Assembly (NCBI GenBank): GCA_965223045.1
Contig: CBDCVN010000013.1
Location: 3,224,001-3,288,000 of the forward strand
Direction of reading: 5' to 3'
Length of the DNA stretch: 64,000 nt
Source: CBDCVN01 sp965223045
Lineage (GTDB): Bacteria > Deinococcota > Deinococci > Deinococcales > Trueperaceae
Shown here: piece after piece, positions 44,434-54,800 of the stretch
How the letters are laid out: each line of letters opens with the position of its first letter
How positions within the stretch are numbered: the first letter of the stretch is position 1
Made by a program: the position numbers and the translations under genes
The notes under the pieces: model-generated
Told to the model about the DNA's origin: nothing
The model's database searches: none
The model's input: the letters and a program-made list of their open reading frames with translations, nothing else

Positions 44434-47318
44434 AATTATTTATCCTTTCTCAACTTGCTTTCCGCAAGCTTGAAGTAAGAAATAAAGGGTGCTATTTCTT
44501 ATGTTAGTTAGTATAGAAAGTGATCGGCAATTTATCGGTAATTTATCGCTAAAAAAGCAATAATTTCTTTGTTTAGCTTTATAAACAAACTAGTTTGCAA
44601 AACCATAAATTTGCTAGAATTAAATGATGGAGAAGAAAACAAGCCAACTTCCACTGCACATAAATTTATTAGGAAGCCCTAAGATGAGCTTTGAAAATGG
44701 TAATCCTTTACGAGTACAGAAAAAGGTGCTAGCACTATTGGCTTATATAGCCATCGAAAAACAGTCTGTGCAACGCTCTAAGCTAATATTGTTGCTTTGG
44801 AGCAATGTAACTGATGAATTAGCTCGTAATAGCTTACGTACAGGACTCTCAGAATTAAAGAAAGTACTAGGGGAGTATATACAATCTACCAGACAAACAG
44901 TAAGCCTTAACTGGGAACAACCAATCCTAGTAGATGCACTAGAGCTAGAAGAGGCTAATACTGACGAGTCACTTAATTTAGAGAGGCTAGCAAAAGCCAC
45001 ATCTTTATATAGAGGGGATTTCCTAGCAGATTTGGAAATAAAAGATGTGCCAGAATTTGATGATTGGCTCCTAAGCCAACAAGAACATTACCAACAAATT
45101 GCTTTTGAGGCCTTTAATAAATTAATAAAAAGTGCTGAAGATAAAGAAGACTATGATAGTGCTCTAACCTATGCACAGAACATGCTTAATCTTGATCAGT
45201 TACAAGAAGAGTCACACTATAAGCTTATATACCTATATGCCAAACAAGGTAACCGTGCAACAGCCTTACAACAATACGAAAAGTGTAAACAAATACTAGC
45301 AGAGGCCTTAGGGATAGAGCCAAGTGAGGCAATAGAAAGTTTAATAAAGCAAATAAAATCAGGAGAGATAGGTCAACGAAACAAAGCTTCAGAGACTAGC
45401 TTAGCAAATGAGGTTATTTCAAGGCTAAAGTTGCCTACAAACCTTACACCTCCTACTTTTTTAACAGAGGAGGAAAGTGGCGCAAGGGAAACATTATTTG
45501 TAGGTAGAGTAGAAGAGTTAAATCAGCTACAAAAAGCACTAGACTCTATAGCTGAAAATAAAGGACAAGCAAGACTGGTCTTAGGCAATGCAGGACAGGG
45601 TAAATCGTATCTATTGCAAAAGTTTGCTGAGCAAGCGCTAGAAGCAAAAGGAGATCTATTAGTACTAACAGGTTACTGCAACCAACAATCAGGGATAGGA
45701 GATCCTTATTTACCCTTTAGGCATATACTACTACTCCTTTTAGGAGACGTGGAAGCTCAATGGCAAGGGGGATTGATTAGTACAGCCCATGCAAAACTTT
45801 TGTGGGATGCTATGGGCGAAACAGTGCCAGAAGTGGCAAAACATGCTCCAGACCTAATCAGTAGTTTTTTAACTGGAATGCCCTTAATTGAAAGGTTAAT
45901 GGTAGCAGGCTTAGATAAAGAACCTTGGTTTGAAGAAGTTGTGCACCTTGTCAGTGAAAAGCCTTTGGGGATGATCGAGCAAACCCGAATAATCTCTTTA
46001 TATGCCAGTGTTTTAGAATCTATAGCAAAAATTAGACCAATTTTACTCATCCTAGAAGATACTCACTGGATAGATTCTTCCTCGGCAACCCTTTTTAACT
46101 ATTTGAGCAGGCGCGTAGCCACTAACCGTATTTGCCTTATAGGAAGCTATAGACCTAGTGATGTATTAGTAAATGAGAGTCATCCTATTCTAGCCATTAG
46201 CAAGGAATTACAACGTCTTTATGGTGATATCTCAATAAACTTAAATGAGCAAAAAGCAGAAGCTGAACTTAGTTTTGTAAATGCATATCTTGATAGTGAA
46301 CCTAATGAGCTAAATAATAGTTTCCGTGAAGACTTTTTTAAGCGTACCCAAGGGCATCCACTATTTACTACCGAGCTATTACAAACTATGAAAGAAAGGG
46401 GTGATGTCTATAAGCAAGATGGTAAATGGTTTGCAAGGGATAATATAGATTGGCAAACTCTACCAGCTAAAGTAGAAGGGGTCATAGAGGTGCGCATTAG
46501 CCGTTTACCTAATGAACAGCGTGAATTACTAGGTATTGCAAGCGTACAAGGTGAAACATTTATAGGAGAAGCAGTTGCACAAGTACAAAAACAAAATGAG
46601 CGTGAAGTTATTCGGGCTTTAAGTAGTGAAATAGATAAGCAACATCAACTAGTGCAATCAGAGAAAATGGAACGGCTTGGTAAACAAAGGCTATCTCACT
46701 ATCGTTTTCGCCATAATCTTTTTCAGCAATATGTTTATAACAATCTAGCAGAAACTGAACGTATTTATTTACATGAAGATATAGCACTGGCGCTCGAGGA
46801 AATGTACGGTGAAAAAGCCCAGAAAATAGCACCACAATTAGCTTGGCACTTTGAACAAGCCGGCAATCTTGAAAAGACTTTTGAGTATTTGCTCTTGGCT
46901 GGACAACAAGCGCAGGCATTGGGTTCTAATAAAGAAGCTATTATTCACTATGAACGTGGGCTGAGTCTTATGGGTCAGCTAACTGTTACCCAAGCAATTA
47001 TATCTACCGAGTTAGGTTTTCAAGCTGGTTTAGGCATGGCACTATTACCTGTTGAAGGTTTTCAATCTAAGCGAGTCTCGACTGCTTTAGAGCGTGCCTT
47101 GGAGCTATGTCGTCAAGTTGGAGGAACAAATTCCCAATTGATGACCATTTACGCAGGCTTGGCCCATTATGCTCTTGCCAATAATAATTTATCAATGGAG
47201 ACTTTTTTAGAATTGTCAAGTGAATATAAGACTATAGCTGACCAGCAAGAAGATTTAGGACACAGAGCTACAGCAATAGCTCTAACAATGTCAGCTTATT
47301 TCTTTCTTGGAAATATAA

Positions 47319-47854
47319 CGCAAGTTGTACCCAAAAAACGCCACTTTTGCCTCTAAAAACCCTGTTACCAAAGTCGATATCATGATTTTTTTGCTTTTTT
47401 CAAGTAGCCATAGCATATCCTTGACACAGCAAGGTTTTATTTTTTATAGTATAGCCACTGATGTCTGCTACGATAAATACACATTTTAAAGTCCAGTGTA
47501 TCCAAACAGGTAAGGCTGTAGGTATAATGCATGGCATCCACCTTCGGGATTATGTCCAAGGACACATACAAAAACGTTCAGGATCATTATTAAAGAAATA
47601 CAAGAAGAATTGGGGAAAAGGTCAGGCACTTGCGAGGGTAGCTAAAACACTTAACCTGACGGCCAGAAGTGGAATTAGGACTGGTGAAATGTTCATTTGC
47701 TGGAACACTGTTCCAAACGGAGGGCAGAAATATGCTCTAGGCCTGATGGGGGTCAGTGTGTAGCCATTTTTTATAAATTTTAATTTTGCCCTAAAACCTC
47801 AAACAGCACGAGATTTTGGGGGTCAAAACCCCTACTTTTTGATGACAAAATGCG
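47319..47854 (+). mobile_element. 536-bp insertion element of unknown family
   Basis: The insert starts CGCAAGTTGTACCC and ends GACAAAATGCG, with only short imperfect inversion (CGCA...TTGT), and is bounded by a perfect 6-bp target duplication ATATAA. It contains one 100-codon ORF and runs of C and G near each end. It is too short for a normal IS and no parent copy lies in this window. Confidence 0.7.
47461..47763 (+). CDS. 100-residue ORF inside the 536-bp element
   Basis: The frame encodes MSATINTHFKVQCIQTGKAV, a basic middle (HIQKRSGSLLKKYKKNWGKG) and a hydrophobic end (YALGLMGVSV). I do not recognise it. It may be a remnant of a transposase (basic, about 100 residues) or a small protein carried by the element. 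There is no clear ribosome-binding site, so expression is doubtful. Confidence 0.35.
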   Translation: MSATINTHFKVQCIQTGKAVGIMHGIHLRDYVQGHIQKRSGSLLKKYKKNWGKGQALARVAKTLNLTARSGIRTGEMFICWNTVPNGGQKYALGLMGVSV

Positions 47855-48768
47855 ATATAAACAAGACCATAGAGCTAGGTCGTTTGGTACTTAGCTATCT
47901 TAATTTCGATCAGGCAAGCCATGAAAACATGGTTCGTCATTATACTCAAGACCACCGTGTAGTATTAGCCTCAATGCTTTCTTGGGCACTTTTCTACAAA
48001 GGCCAGTTAAAAGAAGCTAAAGAATTAATGGCTAACCAACCAGTACCCCACTTGAAACATGCAGCAAGTAGGGCCTTTTTCCTAGGTGCGGCTGTGCCTA
48101 TTTATCAGTGTATGAATAATTTTACTCACTTAAAGCCTTTAAGTGAAGAGCTTTTAAAAATAGCAGATGAATATGGCTACTTCTTCTGGACAACTTTTGG
48201 TCTTGCCTATCATGGTTGGGCTTTAGCCAAACTAGGAGAAACAGAAAGAGGCATTGCTGAAATAAAGCAAGGTATAAACGGTGCTAAAATAGCAGGAGGG
48301 CTTACTTTGGGCTCGTGTGCTTTAACAATGTTAGCTGAAGCTTTATGGTTAGGAGGTAAGTACAAAGAAGCCCTGGACGCTTTAGAAGATGTATTTACCT
48401 ACAGCAAGCAAAAGGGCGAGTCTTTTTTTACATCTCAAATAAACCGCCTAAAAGGTGAGTGGACTCAAAAATTAGGGGCAAAAGCTGCTGAAGTTGAGCA
48501 ATGTTTTAGGAAAGCTATAGAGGTGGCTAAAGAGCAAGAAGCTCCTATGTTGGAGTTGCAAGCAGCTCTGTCTCTAGCAAAGTACTGGCAAGCTAATAGT
48601 AAACAAGAGGAGGCGTGTTCCCTACTAAAAGAACTTTTAGGGCGAATAACTCCTATAGTAGATGTAGAAGAAATTCCTGAATATACAGAAGCAACTGGAA
48701 TACTTGCTGCATTAGTTTAGTAGAATGAAATAGATATCAGCAAGCAGCCTAATTGCTTAATTACTCAC

Positions 48769-48845
48769 TTTGATTGACGAATCACAGTTCAGGCTGTTGA
48801 AGGTGGCAAGCAACCCAACCTTTATGCCCTTGCTCACCAGTTATC
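48769..48845 (+). repeat. Diverged repeat, matches 42438-42520
   Basis: Shares TTGATTGAC, GTTGAA, GCAAG and AACCCAACCTTTAT in the same order with 42438-42520. It lies directly past the stop of the zinc-ribbon gene. Confidence 0.4.
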
Positions 48846-49067
48846 TGATTTTCTATAGGTTTTGTGCCAAGTACGCTGTCCACACTTTGAGCAGCGCATT
48901 AGCCTTTTTGGATTACCTTTAGCTTTCCACCTAATACCACCCATTTCCCAAATTGATTGCTCAAAACCACAAGTACACTGCATCATCCAACTAAGTGATT
49001 CAGCTCGCATGCTTTCTGCCCAAGAGCGAGGCAGGATTGCTGTAAAAAATCTTTGTATTAAAGTCAT
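48834..49067 (-). CDS. Small zinc-ribbon protein
   Basis: The 77-residue protein begins TLIQRFFTAILPRSWAESMRAESLSWM. Cys-x-Cys (QCTCGFEQ) and Cys-x-x-Cys (RCSKCGQRTW) pairs enclose SIWEMGGIRWKAKGNPK. This matches a conserved family of small proteins of unknown role that I have seen in several phyla. AAGGAG precedes its ATG. A 308-bp MITE is inserted right at the Shine-Dalgarno sequence (see 49084-49391), so it may have lost its promoter. Confidence 0.7.
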   Translation of the reverse strand: MTLIQRFFTAILPRSWAESMRAESLSWMMQCTCGFEQSIWEMGGIRWKAKGNPKRLMRCSKCGQRTWHKTYRKSDNW

Positions 49068-49083
49068 TATCGGTTACTCCTTA

Positions 49084-49391
49084 CTGGAATTACGCAGGCT
49101 CTAATTACTCATCTAGATAAGGGTTTTTGCCGACCACATGCCATAAGATGTGCCTCTGACGCAAAATCGTTTTTTACTATTTCCTGCACAGTAATCTTAC
49201 CCACCTCAAAATGCCTCTAAAAACTTTTTGGGGTAATTCCACACTTATACTTTTTGTCAGATAATACCTCAACCTGTCTGGAAAAGAGTTTACGCTCTAA
49301 GAGAATAAATCATTCCTGCACACATCTTTAGAAAGGTATATGCAGGAATACTTTGTTTGTGAAAGACTTTTTAAGGGGTGCGTAATTCCAG
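49084..49391. mobile_element. 308-bp MITE with the ends of the 1,012-bp IS
   Basis: Ends CTGGAATTACGCAG and TGCGTAATTCCAG are those of the IS at 2357 and 60402, and TCCTTA flanks both sides (49078-49083, 49392-49397), the same 6-bp duplication length. It has no transposase, so it is a deletion derivative or MITE moved in trans. The duplicated TCCTTA (TAAGGA on the other strand) supplies the Shine-Dalgarno sequence of the zinc-ribbon gene. Confidence 0.88.
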
Positions 49392-49449
49392 TCCTTACTA
49401 AAAATGCAATTTGCTTTGACATTGGATTTTCTTGCAAGCAACTATATTA

Positions 49450-49479
49450 AGTGCTGCCAGCTCAATAACGGGCAGCACT
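49450..49479 (-). terminator. Stem-loop past the FG-GAP fragment
   Basis: AGTGCTGCC (49450-49458) pairs with GGCAGCACT (49471-49479) around 12 bases, and on the minus strand it is followed by TTAATATAG. It lies about 40 bases past the stop of the fragment at 49520-49630 and looks like its old rho-independent terminator, though the T-run is weak. Confidence 0.55.
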
Positions 49480-49519
49480 ATTGCTTAAAAACGGTGTGTT
49501 TTTCTACTTAGAAACAAGG

Positions 49520-49630
49520 CTAGTAGTCTGAACTCCATTCTAAAGTGGTAAATACATCATCTGTACCATCACCATTAAAGTCTCCGAAAGCAAACCCTGT
49601 GGTTCTAGTGTAAGGCGGTATTTGGATATA
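49520..49630 (-). pseudogene. FG-GAP repeat protein, last 36 residues
   Basis: Starting at the IS5 edge, the open frame reads YIQIPPYTRTTGFAFGDFNG then DGTDDVFTTLEWSSDY and TAG. GFAFGDFNGDGTDDVF is an FG-GAP repeat like those at 34714-35579. Everything upstream has been lost at the IS5 boundary. It is too diverged to be the missing end of the other fragment, which has its own end. Confidence 0.7.
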
Positions 49631-50633
49631 AGAGTTGTTCGGAAATAGCCAAATCAGCTAAAATAGTAGCTAGTATGGTAGTTTTCAAAACCAGAAGTGA
49701 CAGACAAGTAAGAGCCTTGACAGGTTTGCCTGAAGAAAAGATAAATGAGTTAGAGACAGTGTTTGAAGAGGTATATGAGGAGCGAAGTCAAAAAGACTAT
49801 GAAGAACAACAAGCTAAAGGGGAAAGAGAACGATCTAGGGGAGGAGGAAGAAAAAGTAAACTTCCTTCTACTAAACACAAACTCGAATTTATTCTCTACT
49901 ACCTGAAAAGTTATCCTACAATGGATGAATTAGCAGAGAAGTTTGATATGTCTCGTTCCAGTGCACACTATTGGGTACATAAGCTGCTGCCAATTCTCTC
50001 AGCAGCCTTGGCAAAATTAGGTATGTTGCCTAAGAGAGAGTTCAATACACCTGAGGAGTTAAAAGAAGCGCTTGAAGAAGCAAGAAAAATACTGATTGAT
50101 GCTACAGAAAGGAAACATAGACGCCCTAGTGAAGAAGAAAAGCAGGAGGAGCTATATAGTGGAAAAAAGAAGGGGCACACGGTAAAAAACACAATAATAG
50201 CAACAGGAAGAAAGGTAATAATCTATGTAGGAAGGACATTTGCTGGGCGGAGACATGACTATGGGATGTTTAAGGAGGAGTTTCCACCTAAACAAGGCTG
50301 GCTGAAAGAGGAGGGAAAAAGAGCAAATCTAGACTCAGGTTATCAAGGTATAAACAAGGATTATGGGATAGGAGCAGCGATACCAAAGAAAAAGCCAAGG
50401 AAGAGTAAAAAGAATCCTAATCCAGAGCTAACAGAAGCAGAGAAGGAGAGGAATAAAAGGCTGGGCAAAGCAAGGATATATGTAGAACATGCCATAGGAG
50501 GTATGAAACGCTTTAATATACTAGTGCATGCCTTTCGGAATCGCAAGACAGGTTTTGCAGATAGCGTTATAGCTGTCTGTGGGGGGCTTTGGAATTTTTT
50601 GATTGTTTAAACTATTTATTTCCGAACAACTCT
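49631..50633 (+). mobile_element. IS5-family element (ISL2-like)
   Basis: The ends AGAGTTGTTCGGAAATAG and (reverse) AGAGTTGTTCGGAAATAA form an almost perfect inverted repeat over 1,003 bp. Flanks are tata and attg, with no clear duplication, and belong to two different truncated genes, so DNA was lost or rearranged here. It is the likely source of transposase for the 160-bp MITEs. Confidence 0.87.
49675..50610 (+). CDS. IS5-family transposase
   Basis: The 311-residue protein has an N-terminal helix-turn-helix (YPTMDELAEKFDMSRSSAHYWVHKL, about residues 82-105) and a DDE_Tnp_4 core: IDATERKHRRP (first Asp), YSGKKKGHTVKNTIIA, ANLDSGYQGI (second Asp), and RIYVEHAIGGMKRFNIL (Glu). The Y-S-G-K-K-x-x-H motif is diagnostic for IS5-type DDE_4 enzymes. 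The frame is intact. Confidence 0.9.
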   Translation: MVVFKTRSDRQVRALTGLPEEKINELETVFEEVYEERSQKDYEEQQAKGERERSRGGGRKSKLPSTKHKLEFILYYLKSYPTMDELAEKFDMSRSSAHYWVHKLLPILSAALAKLGMLPKREFNTPEELKEALEEARKILIDATERKHRRPSEEEKQEELYSGKKKGHTVKNTIIATGRKVIIYVGRTFAGRRHDYGMFKEEFPPKQGWLKEEGKRANLDSGYQGINKDYGIGAAIPKKKPRKSKKNPNPELTEAEKERNKRLGKARIYVEHAIGGMKRFNILVHAFRNRKTGFADSVIAVCGGLWNFLIV

Positions 50634-50635
50634 AT

Positions 50636-50734
50636 TGGGAAGAATGTACTTATCAAGAACAGGATGAGGTTAGTATAGATTATTTAGGAATGACACTCGG
50701 TGTTGAAGAAGTTTATTTTGGGCTCGAGCTATAA
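50636..50734 (+). pseudogene. C-terminal fragment of an unknown protein
   Basis: From the right edge of IS5 an open frame encodes WEECTYQEQDEVSIDYLGMT and LGVEEVYFGLEL, then TAA. It contains a GCTCGAGC octamer (50720-50727), so it is probably native coding sequence whose 5' part was lost at the IS5 junction. Family unknown. Confidence 0.45.
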
Positions 50735-50816
50735 GTAGTTAGTTCTGCTTTAATTTCTACCTTGACAACCAAGGTCTCAGCAAGTTTGTTGGGGCGATTA
50801 AGTCCTAAGCATACTG

Positions 50817-50975
50817 ATTAGCTTCATCTATCTCGCTGGACTTGTTTTTCAGAAATACCTAGTTTCTCAGCTAAAGCTTTATGGGTTCTCCTTGTTGTTT
50901 CCTAAACTGTGATTCGTCTGACTTGTTTGATTTCTCTGATTTCTTCAAACTCATTACAGATTTGTTATTCACCAT
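50817..50975 (-). pseudogene. Decayed helix-turn-helix regulator fragment
   Basis: From ATG at 50975 the frame gives MVNNKSVMSLKKSEKSNKSD and a Lys/Gln-rich stretch, then a shift by one base exposes RTHKALAEKLGISEKQVQRD, a helix-turn-helix sequence (A-L-A-E-K-L-G-I-S-E-K-Q-V). A stop follows soon after. The frameshift and early stop mark it as dead, and the assignment rests only on the short motif. Confidence 0.35.
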
Positions 50976-51029
50976 TGTGAAAGCAATAGTGGTTAGTGGT
51001 GATAAAAACTAATAGCAAGCCTAACGGTG

Positions 51030-51057
51030 GTAGAGACGCAAAATTTTACGTCTCTAC
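51030..51057. repeat. GTAGAGAC hairpin repeat
   Basis: GTAGAGACG pairs with CGTCTCTAC around an A+T loop (caaaatttta). The outer stem is the same as in the hairpin at 15158-15186. Neither neighbour ends here, so it is not an obvious terminator. Similar GTAGAGAC...GTCTCTAC hairpins are, as I recall, common in cyanobacterial intergenic DNA. Confidence 0.6.
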
Positions 51058-51160
51058 GTGTGTTGATAGTGCCAGTAGCAATTAATCACAGATTAACATA
51101 AGACTATTTATATTTACACCTACCATGCTAAAGTTTTAAGTGTTAACGTAAAGATAGCAT

Positions 51161-51868
51161 ATGAAAAACTCAGAACGTTTTCTTAATGCATTTATAACCA
51201 TCGAGGATTTTCTGCGTGAAGAAATTGACGCAAACAACTATGTTACTTTCTATCAGCTTATAGACAAAGCAACTAGATCTAATAGTGCAGTCAGGTCTTA
51301 TAAGGACGACTTAAAAGAATATGCTGACCTTAGAAACGCTATTGTTCATGAGCGTTCGGGTGGCAACATAATTGCTGAACCAAATGACTATGTGGTGGAT
51401 AGGATTGAACGCATAGTTACTATGCTTGAAAGACCACCCAAGGTAATTCCTGAGTTTCAAATGAAAGTAACTACTATAAAAAATTCAGATTCCATTGCTA
51501 AGGCATTAAAGTTGATACTCGAGCAATCCTTCTCCCAAGTACCAGTGCTTAAAGAAAGTAAATTTATTGCCTTGCTTACAGCCAACACAATCACCCGCTG
51601 GCTTGGGGCAAGTGTTGCTGAGGATGTTTTTAACCTTAGTGAAACTACGGTTGAAAAAGTATTGACCTTTGCTGAAGATGAAAAGAATTATTTGTTTATT
51701 AGACGAGATACTACTATGTTTGAGGCGCTCGAGCTTTTTGGAAAATCAGAAGAGCAAGGCAAGCATCTAGACGCATTACTAATAACTCAAAGAGGTAAAC
51801 CTACTGAGAAAATTATTGGCATAATTACTGTTTCAGATTTGCCCACAATCTTTCAAGCTTTGGGATGA
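51161..51868 (+). CDS. HEPN-like helical domain fused to CBS pair
   Basis: The 235-residue protein has an N-terminal helical domain (about 1-95) with DLRNAIVHERSGG; Arg58-Asn-Ala-Ile-Val-His63 fits the R-x4-H motif (R followed by a polar residue) of HEPN ribonucleases. Residues about 95-235 form two CBS motifs (MKVTTIKNSDSIAKALKLIL, FSQVPVLKESKFIALLTANT; FIRRDTTMFEALELF, IGIITVSDLPTIFQALG). CBS pairs bind adenosine nucleotides and regulate partners. A nucleotide-controlled RNase is a tempting but unproven reading; the HEPN call rests on one motif and helix pattern. It is convergent with the nuclease gene. Confidence 0.7.
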   Translation: MKNSERFLNAFITIEDFLREEIDANNYVTFYQLIDKATRSNSAVRSYKDDLKEYADLRNAIVHERSGGNIIAEPNDYVVDRIERIVTMLERPPKVIPEFQMKVTTIKNSDSIAKALKLILEQSFSQVPVLKESKFIALLTANTITRWLGASVAEDVFNLSETTVEKVLTFAEDEKNYLFIRRDTTMFEALELFGKSEEQGKHLDALLITQRGKPTEKIIGIITVSDLPTIFQALG

Positions 51869-51878
51869 ATTATCTGCC

Positions 51879-54800
51879 TTAATGAATTGTAAAGGGGCCA
51901 GCAGGCATTGTCTGTCTCGCTAAATTATCTCCCATCCAATTTGCAGGATTACTAATTGCTGTAAGCAGTGTAGTGCGTGTTCCTGAAGTAGTGCCTACAT
52001 AAACTGCATTATCTACTTCAGTTAAAGCAATTGCTGTTGTTCCATTGCTAAGCCCTGTTGGCAAGGCAGAGGTATTAGAGCTGCTAGAGTCTATTTGCCA
52101 GCTCGAGCCCTCATTGTTAAAACCATAAATAAAATTAGGGTTGCCTATATCGCCTTGATAGGCTAAAACTTGATCACCACTTGCAGAAAGGGACATACCA
52201 CTAATAGCTGGAGTAATCACAGTACCTGCGCTAATATCAGTAGGTGTGCTCCAGATAAAGCTACCTTCCCTAGATCTAAAATTACCGCTAGCAGTCCAAC
52301 CATTATCGGTAAAAGTAATCTCTGTACCTGCTAACATATCACAAAGCACTACAAAGGCTATTTCATCAGCACCATCAGCATTGTAACCTACAATAGCAAC
52401 ATCACCAGAATTTAGATTTGGTCCACAACTTGTACTTCCCATTCCTAAAGGCGTAACTGTTATTAACAGATTTATTGAATGGCTCAGGTTACCATCAGTA
52501 CCTTCTATATGAAGGGTGTAATCTCCTACAGTAGCTGTAGAGTCCACAGCTATTTCTAAGTCTACACTGCCCTCTCCTAAAAGGATATCTACACTACTAG
52601 GATTAGTAATACCGATAACATTATCACTAGGCCCTGATTCAGTAACACTGAAATCTACAGTGCCACCGAAGCCATTTATGGGTGTTACAGTAACAGTAAT
52701 ACTTTCATCACTAGCTCCTTGTAGTAATGAGAGTGTTGGTTGTGAAAGGCTCAGCTCAAACCTTGGTGCGTTGTCCACTTCAAACTGTAGTACAAAGGGA
52801 TCGTGGTCACTAATTTGTTCACGAAAACGCCCAATGGCAGTTTCTACATGCACTTTGTCAATTATAGCACTATCAGGATTTACCGCTGCACTAATCATAG
52901 CTTGGTCTAAAGTTTGGGCATTACCATTAAAGATATATGACCAAGCATCATTTGGATTGGTGGGCTCAAGTAGTGTCAAAATTCTATTGGCAGGACTCAC
53001 CTCAGTGCTATCGTCGGGATTGGCTCCAGCTAAAAAGTTAACAGTCTCTGACCAACCAAAGGTATTGAAATCACCAAGCACTACAATCTTCGCGTCACTA
53101 TCCGTGTCCAAAACGTCTTGGACATGTTCTTTGACAATAGCAGCTTGATTAACTCGCTTCCTCTCATTGACAGCAGGTGGTTGAGCCAAACCTTGTATAG
53201 GATCGCTACCCCTACGTGAGCTAAAGTGAACATTGATAAGGTAAAAAATATCGCCGCTAGCGTTGTGCTGGAAAGTAGCAGCAAGTGGCTTGCGTGAACC
53301 ATCAAAAGCATCGTTGGCATCAAGCCCATTGTAACCTATATAAGCATCAACTGCCGTACTATCTGTTTCTACATTACTATCATTATCAATCAATCTTCCT
53401 GTAAAGGGGTTGTTCTCGAGTAAAGTTACCTGACTAGGATCATATAAATAGCCTACACGAATATTACCGCCTGGGGCTCCACCATCTTTATTATTAACAG
53501 GATCAATTTGATAGAAAGTGTATGCTGGTCCTCCAGCTTCACTGATGGCATTAATTAGAGCATTAAAACTGTCACTAGCATCAGTAAAACCGTCATCTCC
53601 TTCTCCATTACCATCTTGCACTTCTTGCAAGGCAATAATATTAGGAGACTGCAAATGATTAGTAATAACATCAGCATGGGCAGCAATTCGATTGGAACCA
53701 AAGGGGCTAAGGTTAAATTCGTCATTATGGTCGCTAGGGTCAAGGTTTTCAACATTAAAATTACCGATGGTAATGACATTATCACCAGTGTCTATAAGGT
53801 TGGTAATCTCAGGAGTAAAATTGAACTCTGTGTCTACTGTAAGGTTATGCTGAGTGGTAAAATTCCCTGTTGAAGTCTCTTTTCGAATAGGATAGAACTC
53901 ATAGCCCTCAATATCAAAGCCCAAGAAAGAGTCTTTGCTATAAAACAAAATACCTTGGTAACTACCAATTTGATCACCAGAATCAAAGGCTATAGGGTCA
54001 GCAGTATCAGTTAGCTCATTGATATCAATCATGATTTTCTCGGGGTTCAAATCATCATCGTCCTCACGGCTATGATCACCATCACCCTCAGAAATCTGGA
54101 TAATACCGTACTGATCATTATAACCTGTGGCCCAAGAGCCATTATCAGGTACTGCCCACAGTGTACCGTAGGGACCAACAGGGGTGTCAACCACTACAAG
54201 GTCATTAAACTGTACTAGCATGCCCTCAAGGCTTTCCCAAAAGTCCATGCCATCACGCTCTATATCGTAATTTGAAAGTCCTACTGCGCCATCAAGAAAG
54301 CTATCAGCATTTGTATAATGTACAGGAGGGCGGCGTTCACCTGCATCTATACCAATCACTACAGGATCAACAAAGCCTGTACCTACACTGTCTACAATAA
54401 TCTCGCCTTGCCTAACATCTATTTCAGTAAAACCCTTGAACTCTTTGACATCACCTCTTACTGTAACTTCATCACCAACACCCACAACTTGTGTGCCTTG
54501 AGCTGTATAAATAAAAATACCATCTGAAGTTTCGTTGTCATTATCACCTATAGAGTCTTGTAAGAAAAATCCCTTTATAGAGTTATTACCTACAGCTGTT
54601 ACAACACCTGAGGTAGTTATATCTCTCTCATTAGCTAGAGGTGATATATGGCCTTTACCCTGAATTTCATAAATACATTTAGAGGGTGCAGGCAAACTAC
54701 AGGCAAAATTTACAATTTCAATAGGGGGGAATTCAGCTAAACCACGGTCAACTAAAATTTTCGCTGTTTGAGGCATTACACAGGCAGGTTTGTTATTAGA

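Larger units (their letters stand above)
44624..48720 (+). pseudogene. BTAD-AAA-TPR transcriptional regulator, interrupted
   Basis: Part one (44624-47318) has a winged helix (about 10-95, INLLGSPKMSFENGNPLRV, LWSNVTDELARNSLRTGLSEL), a BTAD repeat domain (about 95-245), a P-loop ATPase with GNAGQGKSYLLQKF near residue 325 and ILEDTHWIDSSSATLFNYL, and TPR helices. Part two (47855-48720) carries the remaining TPRs. A 536-bp insert flanked by ATATAA (47313-47318, 47855-47860) separates them: FFLGN joins INKTIELGR once removed. Intact, it would be about 1,200 residues, a SARP/LuxR-MalT-like signalling ATPase. The 910-residue first part could still be made. Confidence 0.85.
50735..51160. other. Gene-poor stretch with a decayed regulator and a hairpin
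   Basis: This 426-base stretch has no intact gene. On the minus strand, 50817-50975 holds a decayed helix-turn-helix gene (listed). A GTAGAGAC-type hairpin is at 51030-51057. The last about 100 bases are the upstream region of the HEPN-CBS gene. Confidence 0.45.

Noticed and set aside
34714..49630. FG-GAP fragments at 34.7-35.6 kb and 49.5 kb as two halves of one gene split by inversion
   Set aside because: Both fragments lack 5' ends and each has its own stop once the MITE is removed from the first, so they are not complementary halves.
53081..53873. Several 75-85 codon frames antisense or out of phase within the nuclease gene
   Set aside because: They are shadows of the intact 1,028-residue gene and show no independent features.
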